From assembly GCF_013702265.1 (NCBI RefSeq), contig NZ_CP059348.1, positions 2,914,001 through 2,978,000 on the forward strand: a stretch of 64,000 nt of DNA, read 5' to 3'. A program made the position numbers and the translations under genes. The DNA is from Providencia rettgeri. GTDB lineage: Bacteria; Pseudomonadota; Gammaproteobacteria; Enterobacterales; Enterobacteriaceae. Below are positions 29,303 through 38,440 of the stretch, piece by piece. Below the pieces are notes generated by a model that ran no database searches, had not been told where the DNA came from, and saw only the letters and a program-made list of their open reading frames with translations. Every line of letters starts with the position of its first letter. Position 1 is the stretch's first letter.

Positions 29303-30151
29303 TTATTTTTTCTTTGCAGAAAACCATGAGCGTAATAATGCCGCTTTTTTCTGATTGTCAGGAATATTCAGTGCGGAGTCATACAAGCTAATCGAAATTT
29401 GGCAAACTGTTGCAGGTGATTTTTTTCCAGCCTTCACATCAATCAGCATGGTGACGTCATTCCCGTATTTTTCCGTTAATTTGATTCTCAGAGAGTCCAT
29501 TAATGCCTGATACTCTTCTTCAGATAACGAGGTACGCTTCTCGCTAGCTTCGCTGGAAATCAACAAAGCATCGATCGCACTCACTTGTTTTAATAAGACA
29601 TCTTGGCTTTTTTGTGGCGGAATGACATCCGCAGGATCCCTTAACTGAGGGAATAGCGCGTCGTAACACATTTTTCCTGATGGATCTTGCTCTAACAATG
29701 ATTTGATATTGTCGTTCACTTTAGCGACAAAATTAATCACTGTTTCATCGGAGGCATAAGGCATACGCTCAACGACCAGCTTCATTGATTGGCTCACAAC
29801 CTGATCCAATAATTGACGACGTAAATCTTCATTAGCTGGATCATATTGAGACATTAAAGGCTCGAAGCTCTGGTAAGTGACAGGGCTTAATTTTTTAATC
29901 GTGACTAAAATCGGCAGTTCTTTTTCAACTTGAGCAATGGCCTCTGAATGAATTTCGCTATTACTTTCCGTCGATAGTACGTTGTTGTCTTTACTTAACC
30001 AGTAAAAACCCAGCGCAAAGATAATAAAAATGATGCTAACGACTACTGCGATTTTGCGTGAACTGTTTGTATTCAAAGTGAATCTGCCTTTTAACAATCT
30101 GTCTTTTAACAATTTGTTGTTAACAACAAAAGTCAAAAAACCAATACTCAA
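29303..30151 (-). CDS. Hypothetical single-pass membrane protein
   Basis: I do not recognise this 282-residue protein. One membrane segment (VVVSIIFIIFALGFYWLS, residues ~37-54) follows a basic N-terminus, and the remaining ~225 residues are predicted to be periplasmic and mostly helical and charged. Two cysteines (in GKMCYDALF and ATVCQIS) could form a disulfide. The start shown is TTG with AAGAG upstream; an in-frame TTG at 30076 (LNTNSSRK) also has a ribosome site. A 15-bp tandem duplication lies between them. The gene is separate from its neighbours. Confidence 0.65.
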   Translation of the reverse strand: MSIGFLTFVVNNKLLKDRLLKGRFTLNTNSSRKIAVVVSIIFIIFALGFYWLSKDNNVLSTESNSEIHSEAIAQVEKELPILVTIKKLSPVTYQSFEPLMSQYDPANEDLRRQLLDQVVSQSMKLVVERMPYASDETVINFVAKVNDNIKSLLEQDPSGKMCYDALFPQLRDPADVIPPQKSQDVLLKQVSAIDALLISSEASEKRTSLSEEEYQALMDSLRIKLTEKYGNDVTMLIDVKAGKKSPATVCQISISLYDSALNIPDNQKKAALLRSWFSAKKK

Positions 30152-30264
30152 TAATAAACTCTTATCATTATTCTAGTCGTGAATGCGGATATATCGCTAT
30201 AGGAATAAGAGTAAATGCGAAGAAAAAAGCAGAAAATTAACAGTTCTAATGAGTATTTAGAATG

Positions 30265-30302
30265 AAAAAACCGCAGACACATATTTCATGTCTCTGCAGT
30301 TT
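30265..30302 (-). terminator. yceJ-yceI terminator
   Basis: On the reverse strand AACTGCAGAGACA pairs imperfectly with TGTGTCTGCGGTT around a short loop and is followed by a T run (30268-30265). It lies 36 bases after the yceI stop. Confidence 0.7.
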
Positions 30303-30337
30303 TGAAAAATCGAAGGAAAGTATTTCAAAAATACGAA

Positions 30338-30916
30338 TTACTTAACTTGAACACCTTCAACAGACAGCATTAATTCAACTTCTTGAGATTTAGGGCCTAA
30401 ATCAGATTTGATATTAAACTCTTTCAGTTTAATGTTCCCTTTCGCTTCGAAGCCTGCGCGGTAGCCACCCCAAGGATCTTTACCTTCACCCGTTAATTTC
30501 GCATCTAAAGTGATTGGTTTCGTCACGCCGTTTAAGGTGAAGTCCCCCGTTACGAGGTATTTATCACCCTCTTTTTTCACTTCTGTAGAAACAAATTTCG
30601 CTTCTGGGAATTTTGCTGCATTTAAGAAATCTGGACTACGTAAATGCTTATCACGCTCTGCGTGGTTAGTGTCGATGCTGCCAGTTTTAATCGTCACTTC
30701 AACTTTATCTTTCGCCGGATCTTTCGCGTCGTAAGTAAAGTTACCATCAAAATCTTTAAAGCTACCGTATAACCAGCTGTAGCCTAAATGCTGGATACGA
30801 AACTCAATAAAACCGTGTTGGCCTTGTTTATCAAATTGATAGTTTTCTGCCAGTGCAGATCCTGCTGATAATAATAAAGTACCCGCAGCAAGACCTAAAA
30901 TAGATTTCTTCAACAT
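30338..30916 (-). CDS. yceI: YceI-family periplasmic lipocalin-like protein
   Basis: The 192-residue precursor starts at 30916 ([20 protein letters not shown], then ALA|ENYQF), with a typical signal peptide and a GGAG ribosome site. The mature part is a YceI-type beta-barrel that binds isoprenoid-like lipids in homologues. Motifs include [20 protein letters not shown] (~40-59) and [21 protein letters not shown]. coli YceI (191 residues) is an alkaline- and osmotically induced periplasmic protein. It follows yceJ by 13 bases, so the two form an operon. Confidence 0.95.
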   Translation of the reverse strand: MLKKSILGLAAGTLLLSAGSALAENYQFDKQGQHGFIEFRIQHLGYSWLYGSFKDFDGNFTYDAKDPAKDKVEVTIKTGSIDTNHAERDKHLRSPDFLNAAKFPEAKFVSTEVKKEGDKYLVTGDFTLNGVTKPITLDAKLTGEGKDPWGGYRAGFEAKGNIKLKEFNIKSDLGPKSQEVELMLSVEGVQVK

Positions 30917-30929
30917 AACTCTCTCCACG

Positions 30930-31487
30930 TTATTTATCGGGATTAAAACCCAACATTCTTTTTAAAGTAATATCACCATCAAAGAAATGGTGTTTTAAAG
31001 CTGCAAATGCATGCAAAACAGATAACAAAACAACAGCCCAAGCTAAATAAAGGTGAATTTCACCTGCTGTATCCGCTTGTTCTGCTGCACCTGTAAATAA
31101 TGCAGGCACTTCAAACCAACCAAATACACTTATTGCTTGTCCATCCGCAGTTGAAATTAAATAACCGCTGATCAAAATAGAGAATAAAATAATATAAATT
31201 AAAAGCTGAACCGTAATTGAAGCAAATTTCGTTAATTTGCTATAGCTCGATAACGGCTTAGGTGGTGGAGAAATAAATCGCCAAACCACACGAAAAAGCA
31301 TGATAAAGAATAGCAACATTCCTATGCTTTTATGTATTTCAGGAGCTTGATGGTACCAGGTGTCATAATAGCCTAATGACACCATCCATAAGCCTAATGC
31401 AAACATTCCATATACGACAATTGCGACCAACCAATGAATGAGCAGCGAAAGATGCCCATAACGAGTGGCGTTATTTTTCCATTGCAT
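30930..31487 (-). CDS. yceJ: Cytochrome b561 family protein YceJ
   Basis: The 185-residue protein has four membrane helices and the histidines of the b561/Ni-hydrogenase-type b fold: [15 protein letters not shown] (~9-23), [14 protein letters not shown] (~47-60) and [15 protein letters not shown] near the C-terminus. E. coli YceJ has 188 residues and the same partner yceI. It probably carries two b hemes and moves electrons across the inner membrane. The electron acceptor is not known. Confidence 0.93.
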   Translation of the reverse strand: MQWKNNATRYGHLSLLIHWLVAIVVYGMFALGLWMVSLGYYDTWYHQAPEIHKSIGMLLFFIMLFRVVWRFISPPPKPLSSYSKLTKFASITVQLLIYIILFSILISGYLISTADGQAISVFGWFEVPALFTGAAEQADTAGEIHLYLAWAVVLLSVLHAFAALKHHFFDGDITLKRMLGFNPDK

Positions 31488-31920
31488 AGTTTAAAAACCA
31501 TATAGTTTTAAAGGTAATTACTTGTTTTACCAAGTAGGAATAATCATAAGGTTAATCTGGCTTTATTCCTATCCCAAAGTTAAACAAATATTTTGTCGAA
31601 GATATTCAAATAGTATCATCATCATAATGAAAAATAGGTGAATTCTATTTTTCTTATTACAAGCGTAAACCTTTAATAAAGAATCTTCTGTTTATGTAAA
31701 TAGATTACACCTAATAACGTCCGTGATTATTTAATCTGCTGATTTTCTTATTGCTCATCATAATATGATAGATGAATTTGTTATAAATGTAGTTCAGCTT
31801 TTCTAAAATAGGTAGGCAAGATTTTTATTTCAACGAATAAATTAACCTAATTTTCTCTATTCCTGCTAAATTGATACTCTGTCTATAGGTTGTTTTTTCT
31901 TTATTCTTAGAGGCTAGCGT
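31488..31920. other. Gene-free region between yceJ and the GST gene
   Basis: About 430 AT-rich bases between divergent genes. I see no ORF with a ribosome site, no repeat and no recognisable RNA; it presumably holds the two promoters. Confidence 0.5.
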
Positions 31921-32550
31921 ATGTATACATTATGGATTGCCAATAAAAATTACTCCTCATGGTCTCTAAGACCTTGGATCTTGTTAAAAGCATTGCAAAT
32001 CCCTTTTGAAGAGAATATTTGCTTCTTCGAAAATGGTAAAAGTAGCCATGAAAAATTTAGCCGTTTTTCACCTTCAGGCCTAGTGCCATGCCTGATTGAT
32101 GGTGATAAAACCATTTGGGACTCTTTGGCAATTTGTGAATATGTTGCCGAAGATTTCCCTCAAGTTTGGCCCACTGAAAAATCAGCGAGAGCCTGGGCTC
32201 GCTGCGCGAGCGCTGAAATGCACGCAGGTTTTACTGCACTACGCCAACAGTGCCCGATGAATGTGACAAGAAATGAGGCTCTCACTGAAATTTCCCATGA
32301 ACTGCAAGGCAACCTAAATCGTATTCAGCAATTATGGCAGGAAGGTTTTGATAAGTTTGAAGGGCCTTGGTTAGCAGGAAAACACTTTACTGCCGTCGAT
32401 GCATTTTTTGCACCAGTAGCATTTCGCATTCAGAGCTACCAATTAAAAGTCAATGAACACGCTCAACAATGGATTGAACGCATTATTGCATTACCGGCGA
32501 TGCAAGAGTGGAAACGTGCTGCAGAAATCGAGCCGTCTATCGAACACTAA
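31921..32550 (+). CDS. Glutathione S-transferase family protein
   Basis: The 209-residue protein has a thioredoxin-like N-terminal domain (~1-80) with WIANKNYSSWSLRPWILLKA, whose serine region is the likely glutathione-activating site. SGLVPCLIDG is the cis-proline loop and TIWDSLAICEYVAE holds the glutathione gamma-glutamyl-binding serine. The helical C-terminal domain contains AGKHFTAVDAFFAPVAFRI, the N-capping-box motif. The physiological substrate is unknown. It is a single gene with a conventional ATG start. Confidence 0.9.
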   Translation: MYTLWIANKNYSSWSLRPWILLKALQIPFEENICFFENGKSSHEKFSRFSPSGLVPCLIDGDKTIWDSLAICEYVAEDFPQVWPTEKSARAWARCASAEMHAGFTALRQQCPMNVTRNEALTEISHELQGNLNRIQQLWQEGFDKFEGPWLAGKHFTAVDAFFAPVAFRIQSYQLKVNEHAQQWIERIIALPAMQEWKRAAEIEPSIEH

Positions 32551-32637
32551 AAAAACACCTGTACGAGCATCAAAATTAATTTTTGAGCAGTTTGAGCAAG
32601 AAATAGACCCAAACTGCTTATTTCAGTCACAAATCAC

Positions 32638-33258
32638 CTAGAGGCTTTCATCCCAAGGATCAGCAGTCATCACATCCCCCGTTGGGGTGTGCAGCGTCAC
32701 TTGGTCATTTTTAAACCATTCCGCTAAAGAAAATCCGCCTTTCGGTGTTTCCACATGAATGTCAATTGGGCAATATGGCGTATTCGCTTTAATCGCAAAT
32801 TGCGCAAAATCTTCTTTTTGCTGTCGAGTTGGGCAGCGGATCACAACATCTAGGTCGCAATCTGTCAGCATACTTTGAATATCCGTCGCCAATGTATAAG
32901 CGCAGCTACCCGTCACACCCCATTTCCAAGGCCAATTGTGCTGAGAAATTAGTAACAAAACTTGGATAGGCGGTAACGCAATAAACATCGAACGTTGCAA
33001 TTCAATGGAATTCGACACTAAAGATTCCACATTCATAATGTGCGTAATGGCCGATTTTGAAATTTGGGTCGTCACACGCTGATGGGGCTTAATACCACGA
33101 ATAGCCACGGTTAATTGGCTTTCACCGGCTTTTTCTCGGTGCACAATAAGGGGTAGTTTACTGTTCCACTGCGTTTGAACCCATTCCGGCAGAGTATCAA
33201 GAGGGACATCGTTATTACTACCAACCCAAACAAAATCATGGGGATTAATTATTTGCAT
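32638..33258 (-). CDS. mdcG: MdcG-like phosphoribosyl-dephospho-CoA transferase (holo-ACP synthase)
   Basis: MdcG attaches the 2'-(5''-phosphoribosyl)-3'-dephospho-CoA group to the acyl-carrier subunit of malonate decarboxylase. The 206-residue protein has the nucleotidyltransferase-like motif GVTGSCAYTLAT (~115-126) followed by DCDLDVVIRCP (~133-143), whose paired aspartates resemble the MdcG catalytic DxD. The rest, VWVGSNNDVPLDTLPEWV and FSLAEWF, is MdcG-like. No mdcA, mdcB, mdcC, mdcD or mdcE lies nearby, so the partner protein must be elsewhere or different. Confidence 0.78.
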   Translation of the reverse strand: MQIINPHDFVWVGSNNDVPLDTLPEWVQTQWNSKLPLIVHREKAGESQLTVAIRGIKPHQRVTTQISKSAITHIMNVESLVSNSIELQRSMFIALPPIQVLLLISQHNWPWKWGVTGSCAYTLATDIQSMLTDCDLDVVIRCPTRQQKEDFAQFAIKANTPYCPIDIHVETPKGGFSLAEWFKNDQVTLHTPTGDVMTADPWDESL

Positions 33259-33482
33259 TTATTCTTCCTTATCATGACGACAAATTGCTCTCGTTCTGCG
33301 CTATTATGCATTTTTTCAGATAGATGAATACATTCACGCATAATCAACATCTTTATTTATCCCATCAAAAACAAAGATTCATAGGTTATTGATGGAGGAA
33401 ATTTGTCTTCAAATAGCAATATGTTATCATAGAATACTCTTAATAATGAAAGAGTTAGATAACGAATTTTGAGCATCATAAT

Positions 33483-34460
33483 ATGAAGAAAATCCCTGCT
33501 ATCCATGACGGAATACTGTTCAGCAGCTGCTTAGTTTTAAGTGCCCTCACCGCACTCGCACTGATCAACGTTCAGGCCGCCATGTGGGCAGCATTTTCGA
33601 CACTCTACTCATTTAACCTATTTAACGCCGCTAAAGAATATAAAAATTACCTCTATACCGCTTTTTGGCTATCCATGATTTTAGTCGCTATCTATATTGG
33701 CGATACGCTACGCTTGGGGACTGGGTTTTATATTTATCTGGCTATATTCTCATTTATCTATTATCAGCTCTATGGCACAGATCCGATCATGGACTTAACC
33801 ATGAAATTCATGATTATCATGTCCACTATTGGCACAATCTTGCCTGAAGTATCGAAAAGCCTGACCTTAGGTTTTTTAATTGGCAGTGGCGTCACCTTGC
33901 TCACCTATTATTTTCTCAGCCACAAAATGACTCGCCATTCCATTATTACGCCACTTACTGTGGAAAAAAATCTATTTACTCTACGTAAAAATATTATTCC
34001 ACGGTCAATGACCTATACCATTGGATTACTATTAACTTTGGCTATCCCCCGGATGGTAGACCTAGGACATTTTTATTGGACACTACTGACTTTCGTGTTT
34101 GTATTGCATCCAAAATCTGAAAGTATTGTGCGCATTACGCTTCAACGGGTGGCGGGTAGTTTAATTTCCGTGTTATTCCTATTCTTATTATTTAATACCC
34201 CGTTGATGCCTTATATTGGTCTAGTGGCTATTTTAGTTTTCGCCTTTTTGCTGCCAATGAGCTTTCATCACGGCTATACCTTTATGACTTTTGTCGTCAC
34301 CAGCCTAATACTCTCGGTTCTTGAACAAGTGGTTTATTGGCGTCACCCTGTTTATACATTATTGTTTGATCGCGTTCTTGAAACTGCCTTAGGTGGAGCT
34401 ATCGCTATCATTACCAGTATTATCTTGAAACTATTTAGAGAAAAAAGCCCAGAAAGCTAA
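33483..34460 (+). CDS. FUSC-like inner-membrane protein
   Basis: The 325-residue protein has about ten hydrophobic segments arranged as two repeats of five (residues ~10-160 and ~175-315), with a short cytoplasmic linker. This is the transmembrane core of the fusaric acid resistance/aromatic acid exporter (FUSC, AaeB-like) superfamily. The second half begins SMTYTIGLLLTLAIPRMVD and continues TLLTFVFVLHPKSESIVRIT, the typical FUSC linker. The large cytoplasmic domain of AaeB is missing. No membrane fusion partner is adjacent, so transport function is inferred. Confidence 0.7.
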   Translation: MKKIPAIHDGILFSSCLVLSALTALALINVQAAMWAAFSTLYSFNLFNAAKEYKNYLYTAFWLSMILVAIYIGDTLRLGTGFYIYLAIFSFIYYQLYGTDPIMDLTMKFMIIMSTIGTILPEVSKSLTLGFLIGSGVTLLTYYFLSHKMTRHSIITPLTVEKNLFTLRKNIIPRSMTYTIGLLLTLAIPRMVDLGHFYWTLLTFVFVLHPKSESIVRITLQRVAGSLISVLFLFLLFNTPLMPYIGLVAILVFAFLLPMSFHHGYTFMTFVVTSLILSVLEQVVYWRHPVYTLLFDRVLETALGGAIAIITSIILKLFREKSPES

Positions 34461-34544
34461 CACTATTCGGAGGTATAGCGCTAACCATCCAGACTTTGTT
34501 TATATTTTAATTATGTTGATATCTCGCTGAAGCTCTACACGAGC

Positions 34545-35237
34545 TCACCATGGTAATGGCGCACTTTCCCCATTCGCGTGCTCGCCGTAATACAACGACG
34601 GCAAGAAACGAGACAAATAGGTAAATTCGTTATAGCAGTGACGCATTAACTCTAATCCAATTTCATCGGGCAGCTGTGTACCTGGATCTTCAAGAGATGC
34701 GCCTAGCAAGAAACGGCTACGTAATACACAACCAAACTCAGTGTCGCGCGCTAGATGCATCATTTTCCCATCAGTAGGATAACCCTCAGCATCCATTTCA
34801 ATATGCTCACCAAAGCCAATCGAAGAGCAAACTGCACCGGAAATATGCCCCTCTTTGATGGCTTTTTCATAAGCTGAAGTTTCAAAAAAATCCGTTGGAT
34901 CTCTAAATTTTAGCTTCGCTGCCACTGGTGGGATCGCGCCGAGAGATTCAACTGCATGGATGGAAGCGCCAATAAAACTCTCCCCTTTTTGCCATTTATC
35001 ATCCCAACCGTGATGAGCAACATGATCATGGGGATGCCACCAGTGGATATGTTGAGTGGTTTCAAAAAAGGTAAACCACCACGCGAGCATTCGGCCTTTA
35101 CAGCCATGCAAATCCGTCCGAACCGCGACTGTTAATAACCCATTCTCATCACGCTCAATACCCATTTCCATGCGTAACGGATGTGGAAGTAGCAATTGAT
35201 GTATGTCGTTAACTGCCCATGCTTGATTTGTTTTCAT
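34545..35237 (-). CDS. DAPG-hydrolase (PhlG) family protein
   Basis: The 230-residue protein resembles the PhlG family, zinc enzymes that cleave a C-C bond in 2,4-diacetylphloroglucinol. Candidate metal ligands are in HWWHPHDHVAHHGW (~65-78), SSIGFGEHIEMD (~138-149), HLARDTEFGC and MRHCYNEFTYLSRFLPSLY (~209-227). The family match is from memory and the substrate here is unlikely to be certain. It is divergent from a TetR regulator across a 104-base gap with a palindrome, the layout seen for phlG and its TetR repressor in Pseudomonas. Confidence 0.7.
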   Translation of the reverse strand: MKTNQAWAVNDIHQLLLPHPLRMEMGIERDENGLLTVAVRTDLHGCKGRMLAWWFTFFETTQHIHWWHPHDHVAHHGWDDKWQKGESFIGASIHAVESLGAIPPVAAKLKFRDPTDFFETSAYEKAIKEGHISGAVCSSIGFGEHIEMDAEGYPTDGKMMHLARDTEFGCVLRSRFLLGASLEDPGTQLPDEIGLELMRHCYNEFTYLSRFLPSLYYGEHANGESAPLPW

Positions 35238-35263
35238 GATGACCTACCTATCTTAGTTATTTT

Positions 35264-35282
35264 GGAAACTTATTTTGTTTCC
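35264..35282. promoter_or_regulatory. Candidate TetR operator
   Basis: GGAAAC-TTATTTT-GTTTCC is a perfect 6-bp inverted repeat with a 7-base spacer, in the middle of the 104-bp gap between the hydrolase and TetR genes. It is the best palindrome in the gap. Confidence 0.5.
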
Positions 35283-35341
35283 TAATTAGTTTTGAGCTAA
35301 AATGAAAAAAAGTCAAGATAGCAAAATGAGGTAAGCCATTT

Positions 35342-35977
35342 ATGTCAAACAGCAGCGAGAAGAAACCAACTCGAGGTCGTCCAAGTATTCCTGAGGCGCT
35401 TCTCAAAGAAAAAATCATGAATGCAGCGCTGAATTCACTACTTGAAGATGGATACCAACTCACCAGTATTGATAATGTGGCAAAACGTGCTGGTGTAGCT
35501 AAAAAAACCATTTATCGTTTTATGGAAAATCGTGAAGAGCTTGTTGAAAGAGTGGTACTCAATTGGACAGATAGCTTTGTGCCATTGTTTGAACAAAAAG
35601 CTACGACCCGCGATGAGCTATTTAGCCTATTGCAAAATAACTTAGAAATTGTCGCAAAAACTGTTCTTTCCCAAGAAGCCGTTGGGCTTTATCGCTTATT
35701 ACAAACAGATTTTGTACACAAAGAATTGCTCTTAGAAAAATACCAACAAAACGGTATTGAGCGCAGTCGCCAATTACTCAATCAATGGCTAACCCGCCAT
35801 GCGCAAGACGAAATTATCCAACAGCATGATTTTGCCGTTATCAGCGATTTGATCCTCTCTATGGCAATAGCTGAACCATTACGGCAAATTTCATTAGGGC
35901 TTTCCCCTGCTGGCCTGACACCCGAATTTCAGCAAAGGATCGCCCATGTGATTGATTTTTGTCGCTCTCGAGTTTAG
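35342..35977 (+). CDS. TetR-family transcriptional repressor
   Basis: The 211-residue protein has an N-terminal TetR DNA-binding domain (~15-65), with IMNAALNSLLEDGYQLTSID and AKRAGVAKKTIYRFMENRE as helix-turn-helix. A basic N-terminal tail (KKPTRGRPSIP) is typical for minor-groove contacts. The C-terminal domain (~70-205) should bind the inducer. It is divergent from the DAPG-hydrolase-like gene and followed by an NAD(P)-binding protein gene on the same strand, so it probably controls both. Confidence 0.9.
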   Translation: MSNSSEKKPTRGRPSIPEALLKEKIMNAALNSLLEDGYQLTSIDNVAKRAGVAKKTIYRFMENREELVERVVLNWTDSFVPLFEQKATTRDELFSLLQNNLEIVAKTVLSQEAVGLYRLLQTDFVHKELLLEKYQQNGIERSRQLLNQWLTRHAQDEIIQQHDFAVISDLILSMAIAEPLRQISLGLSPAGLTPEFQQRIAHVIDFCRSRV

Positions 35978-36065
35978 ATAAAAAACAACCAAATAAATTT
36001 TCATGCTCTATACTTTCATTAACATTCATTAAACCTGACAAATGAAAAGGCAGCTGGAGCTAAAC

Positions 36066-36707
36066 ATGAAAATATCGATCCTAGGAGCGACTGGTTTTGT
36101 CGGTAAAGCATTGGTTTCTGAAGCCTTAATGCGTCATCATCAAGTCACTGCGATTTCTCGTCACAGCAATCAGCTTCCTCAACATGCTCATTTAATTACT
36201 GAATCCGGAGATATTACGGATGTGGCTTGGCTAACATCTCGGCTTAAAGGTCAAGATGTGGTGCTTAGCGCATTTAATGGTGGATGGAGTAACCCTAATC
36301 TGTACCGTGATACAGTTGCAGGTAATCAAGCAATCTTAGAGGCTGTGAAAAAAGCAGGCATAAAACGATTTATCGTGGTTGGTGGTGCTGGAAGCTTAGA
36401 AATCGCTCCAGGTGTTTTATTGCTCGACTCCCCCGATTTTCCAGCCAATATCTGGCCCGGAGCTCAAGCTGTCAAAGAATTTAAAACGACGTTGGAATCA
36501 ATCGATAGCTTAGATTGGACGTTTGTTTCTCCTGCTGCAATGCTTGAAGATGGCGCGCGGACAGAAACATTTCGCCTTGGAGGAAAACAGCTATTAATGA
36601 ACGGCAATACCCCCGCAAAAATATCTGTTCAGGATTTAGCCGTGGCAATATTAGATGAGGTAGAGCGGCCACAATTTATTCGTCAGCAGTTTACAGCTGC
36701 TTATTAA
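36066..36707 (+). CDS. NAD(P)-binding Rossmann-fold (SDR-like) protein
   Basis: The 213-residue protein starts at 36066 (MKISILGATGFVGKALVSEA), where GGAG lies six bases upstream. The glycine-rich GATGFVG is the nucleotide-binding motif of atypical SDRs/NmrA-like proteins (YwnB type). Further motifs are GDITD, KKAGIKRFIVVGGAGSLEIAPG and WTFVSPAAML. The canonical YxxxK catalytic pair is not evident, which fits the atypical group. It lies 88 bases after the TetR gene; co-regulation is likely but not shown. Confidence 0.85.
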   Translation: MKISILGATGFVGKALVSEALMRHHQVTAISRHSNQLPQHAHLITESGDITDVAWLTSRLKGQDVVLSAFNGGWSNPNLYRDTVAGNQAILEAVKKAGIKRFIVVGGAGSLEIAPGVLLLDSPDFPANIWPGAQAVKEFKTTLESIDSLDWTFVSPAAMLEDGARTETFRLGGKQLLMNGNTPAKISVQDLAVAILDEVERPQFIRQQFTAAY

Positions 36708-37223
36708 TACTAACAAATGGATTATGAGTAAATCATGACTAAATGTATCCATTTATTTGTTTAACATAAAAAGTAATACAATCATTAACGTTTAATAAAT
36801 ATTCGTATATTCTCGTATAAAAATATGACCATTAACTTATAAATGATTAAACTAAGATTATTATTATTTAAATAAATTTAAATTTATCTATCAATATAAT
36901 TTAACTTTGTGCGATATTAATTCAAATTGAGACTGGAGTTTTATTTAATTCTTAGATTTGATAATTTTGATAAGCTTTATGAGATTATTCATAATAGATA
37001 ATTGTTATGTGTAAAAATTGCATGCAGGTATAATCTAAAACCAGCGTATTAAGCCGGAAGAAACAACCTATAATAGTAAAACAGATAATCTCTTCCGGTC
37101 AGACGATTAAATTCATGGAATCTCTTTTATCAAAACGGTGTCGAAAATGGAAAATCTTTTACTTTCCTAGTGATAATTAACCTTTAAAAAATAAATGAAT
37201 AAGAACATAACATACTGATATTA
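36708..37223. other. AT-rich gene-free stretch with an inverted repeat
   Basis: About 515 strongly AT-rich bases. The one structure I see is CCGGAAGA (37054-37061) with its exact complement TCTTCCGG (37091-37098), 29 bases apart, which could be a terminator-like hairpin or an operator. No ORF with a ribosome site was found. Confidence 0.5.
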
Positions 37224-37478
37224 TTAATGAAGTGTACTTCGAGCGCCGCTATTTATGTTCACAACACCATATAAGAATGATGCAGGTTCCAGGTTAAATA
37301 AATACGCAAATTGAAAAAGAGAATCAACATCAATACAGCTTTCTCCACTCTCGAAACGATTCATTTCATCTTCAGAAACACCAATTAAATCGGCCGCTTG
37401 CTGAAGACTCATTTTATGACTCTCTCTTTGCATACGGATCTTAATCCCTAGCTTTTTCGCAATTTCATTTTCATTCAT
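37224..37478 (-). CDS. Small XRE-family regulator (possibly MrpJ-like)
   Basis: The 84-residue protein is almost entirely one helix-turn-helix domain: KKLGIKIRMQRESHKMSLQQ then AADLIGVSEDEMNRFESGES, followed by VDSLFQFAYLFNLEPASFLYG. The start at 37478 has a perfect AAGGAG five bases upstream. The pattern S-x-x-x-x-x-R-F/Y-E-x-G and the I-x-V-D-x-L segment recall MrpJ-type regulators encoded with fimbrial operons of Proteus and Providencia. No fimbrial gene is adjacent here, so the assignment is tentative. Confidence 0.8.
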   Translation of the reverse strand: MNENEIAKKLGIKIRMQRESHKMSLQQAADLIGVSEDEMNRFESGESCIDVDSLFQFAYLFNLEPASFLYGVVNINSGARSTLH

Positions 37479-38440
37479 AAATACTCCTTTTACTATTAGA
37501 TTGAATACCAATTATGAGGGCAGCTAAATTATCATCACACCAAGTTTAATTAATTGACTTACGTTAATAAAATGCGACATACATCACATCATTTAGTGAC
37601 ATTCATAAATAGATATTTTTCACTTAAAACTGCAATTGGTTGATTTAAATTACAAATAAAACCAATAATCCATGTAATATAAAAATAAAAGAGTGATAGT
37701 AATCACATAAAATTCAGATTAATACCTGTGTATATTTACTTATTATGCCTATCAATTAATGACGTAAAATTTAATTACTCATTTAATGATGACCTACGGC
37801 ATGAGCTATATTACAAAATCACAAAAACAATGATCAAGGATTATCTTAACTTTTTTCAAATAATGATAGCTTACGTTTATATACTTAAATTTATTCTTAT
37901 ATTTTAAATCATCTACTAATGACTTATTCACTTAACAACAAGCTATATCATAATAATAACTGACTAAATCATCTATCACTATCAGAATAATTTTTTATCA
38001 TTTATTTAACTTTTCCAAAATAATCCATTTTGTCATACAAAGTATGAATATTAATGGATGATGATTGAATTATACTCACACAAACTGAATCGAGTAACCT
38101 ATTGAATGTTTGCTTTAAATCTATTCATTCGTTAATCACTTTTATTCTATTTTTATGAATAGTATTTTCTTTGCACAACAACTGATTTAACAAAAAATGC
38201 GTTGTAGGCTATCAAAAATTCAGCGTATTCCTAATACGTTATCTCTGTTTAATAAGCTAACTAACCATCATTTAGTGTGTAAAAAACCGATTAAAACTTA
38301 CCTAACTTCACATTGCTTATAAAAAAATTGTCAGTAGACATGCTATCCTATGTTCAATTACGATGAGTTTTATCTAACTTTAATGCTCAGATTTGGCGCT
38401 TAAAATAACGCCTGTTGCAAAAGTGACTGGAAAGGTAACC
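37479..38440. other. Long AT-rich gene-free region
   Basis: About 960 bases, among the most AT-rich in the window, between the divergent XRE and Rob-like regulator genes. No plausible coding frame, RNA gene or clear repeat was found. Its length and composition suggest H-NS-type silencing or remnant sequence, which is inference. Confidence 0.5.
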
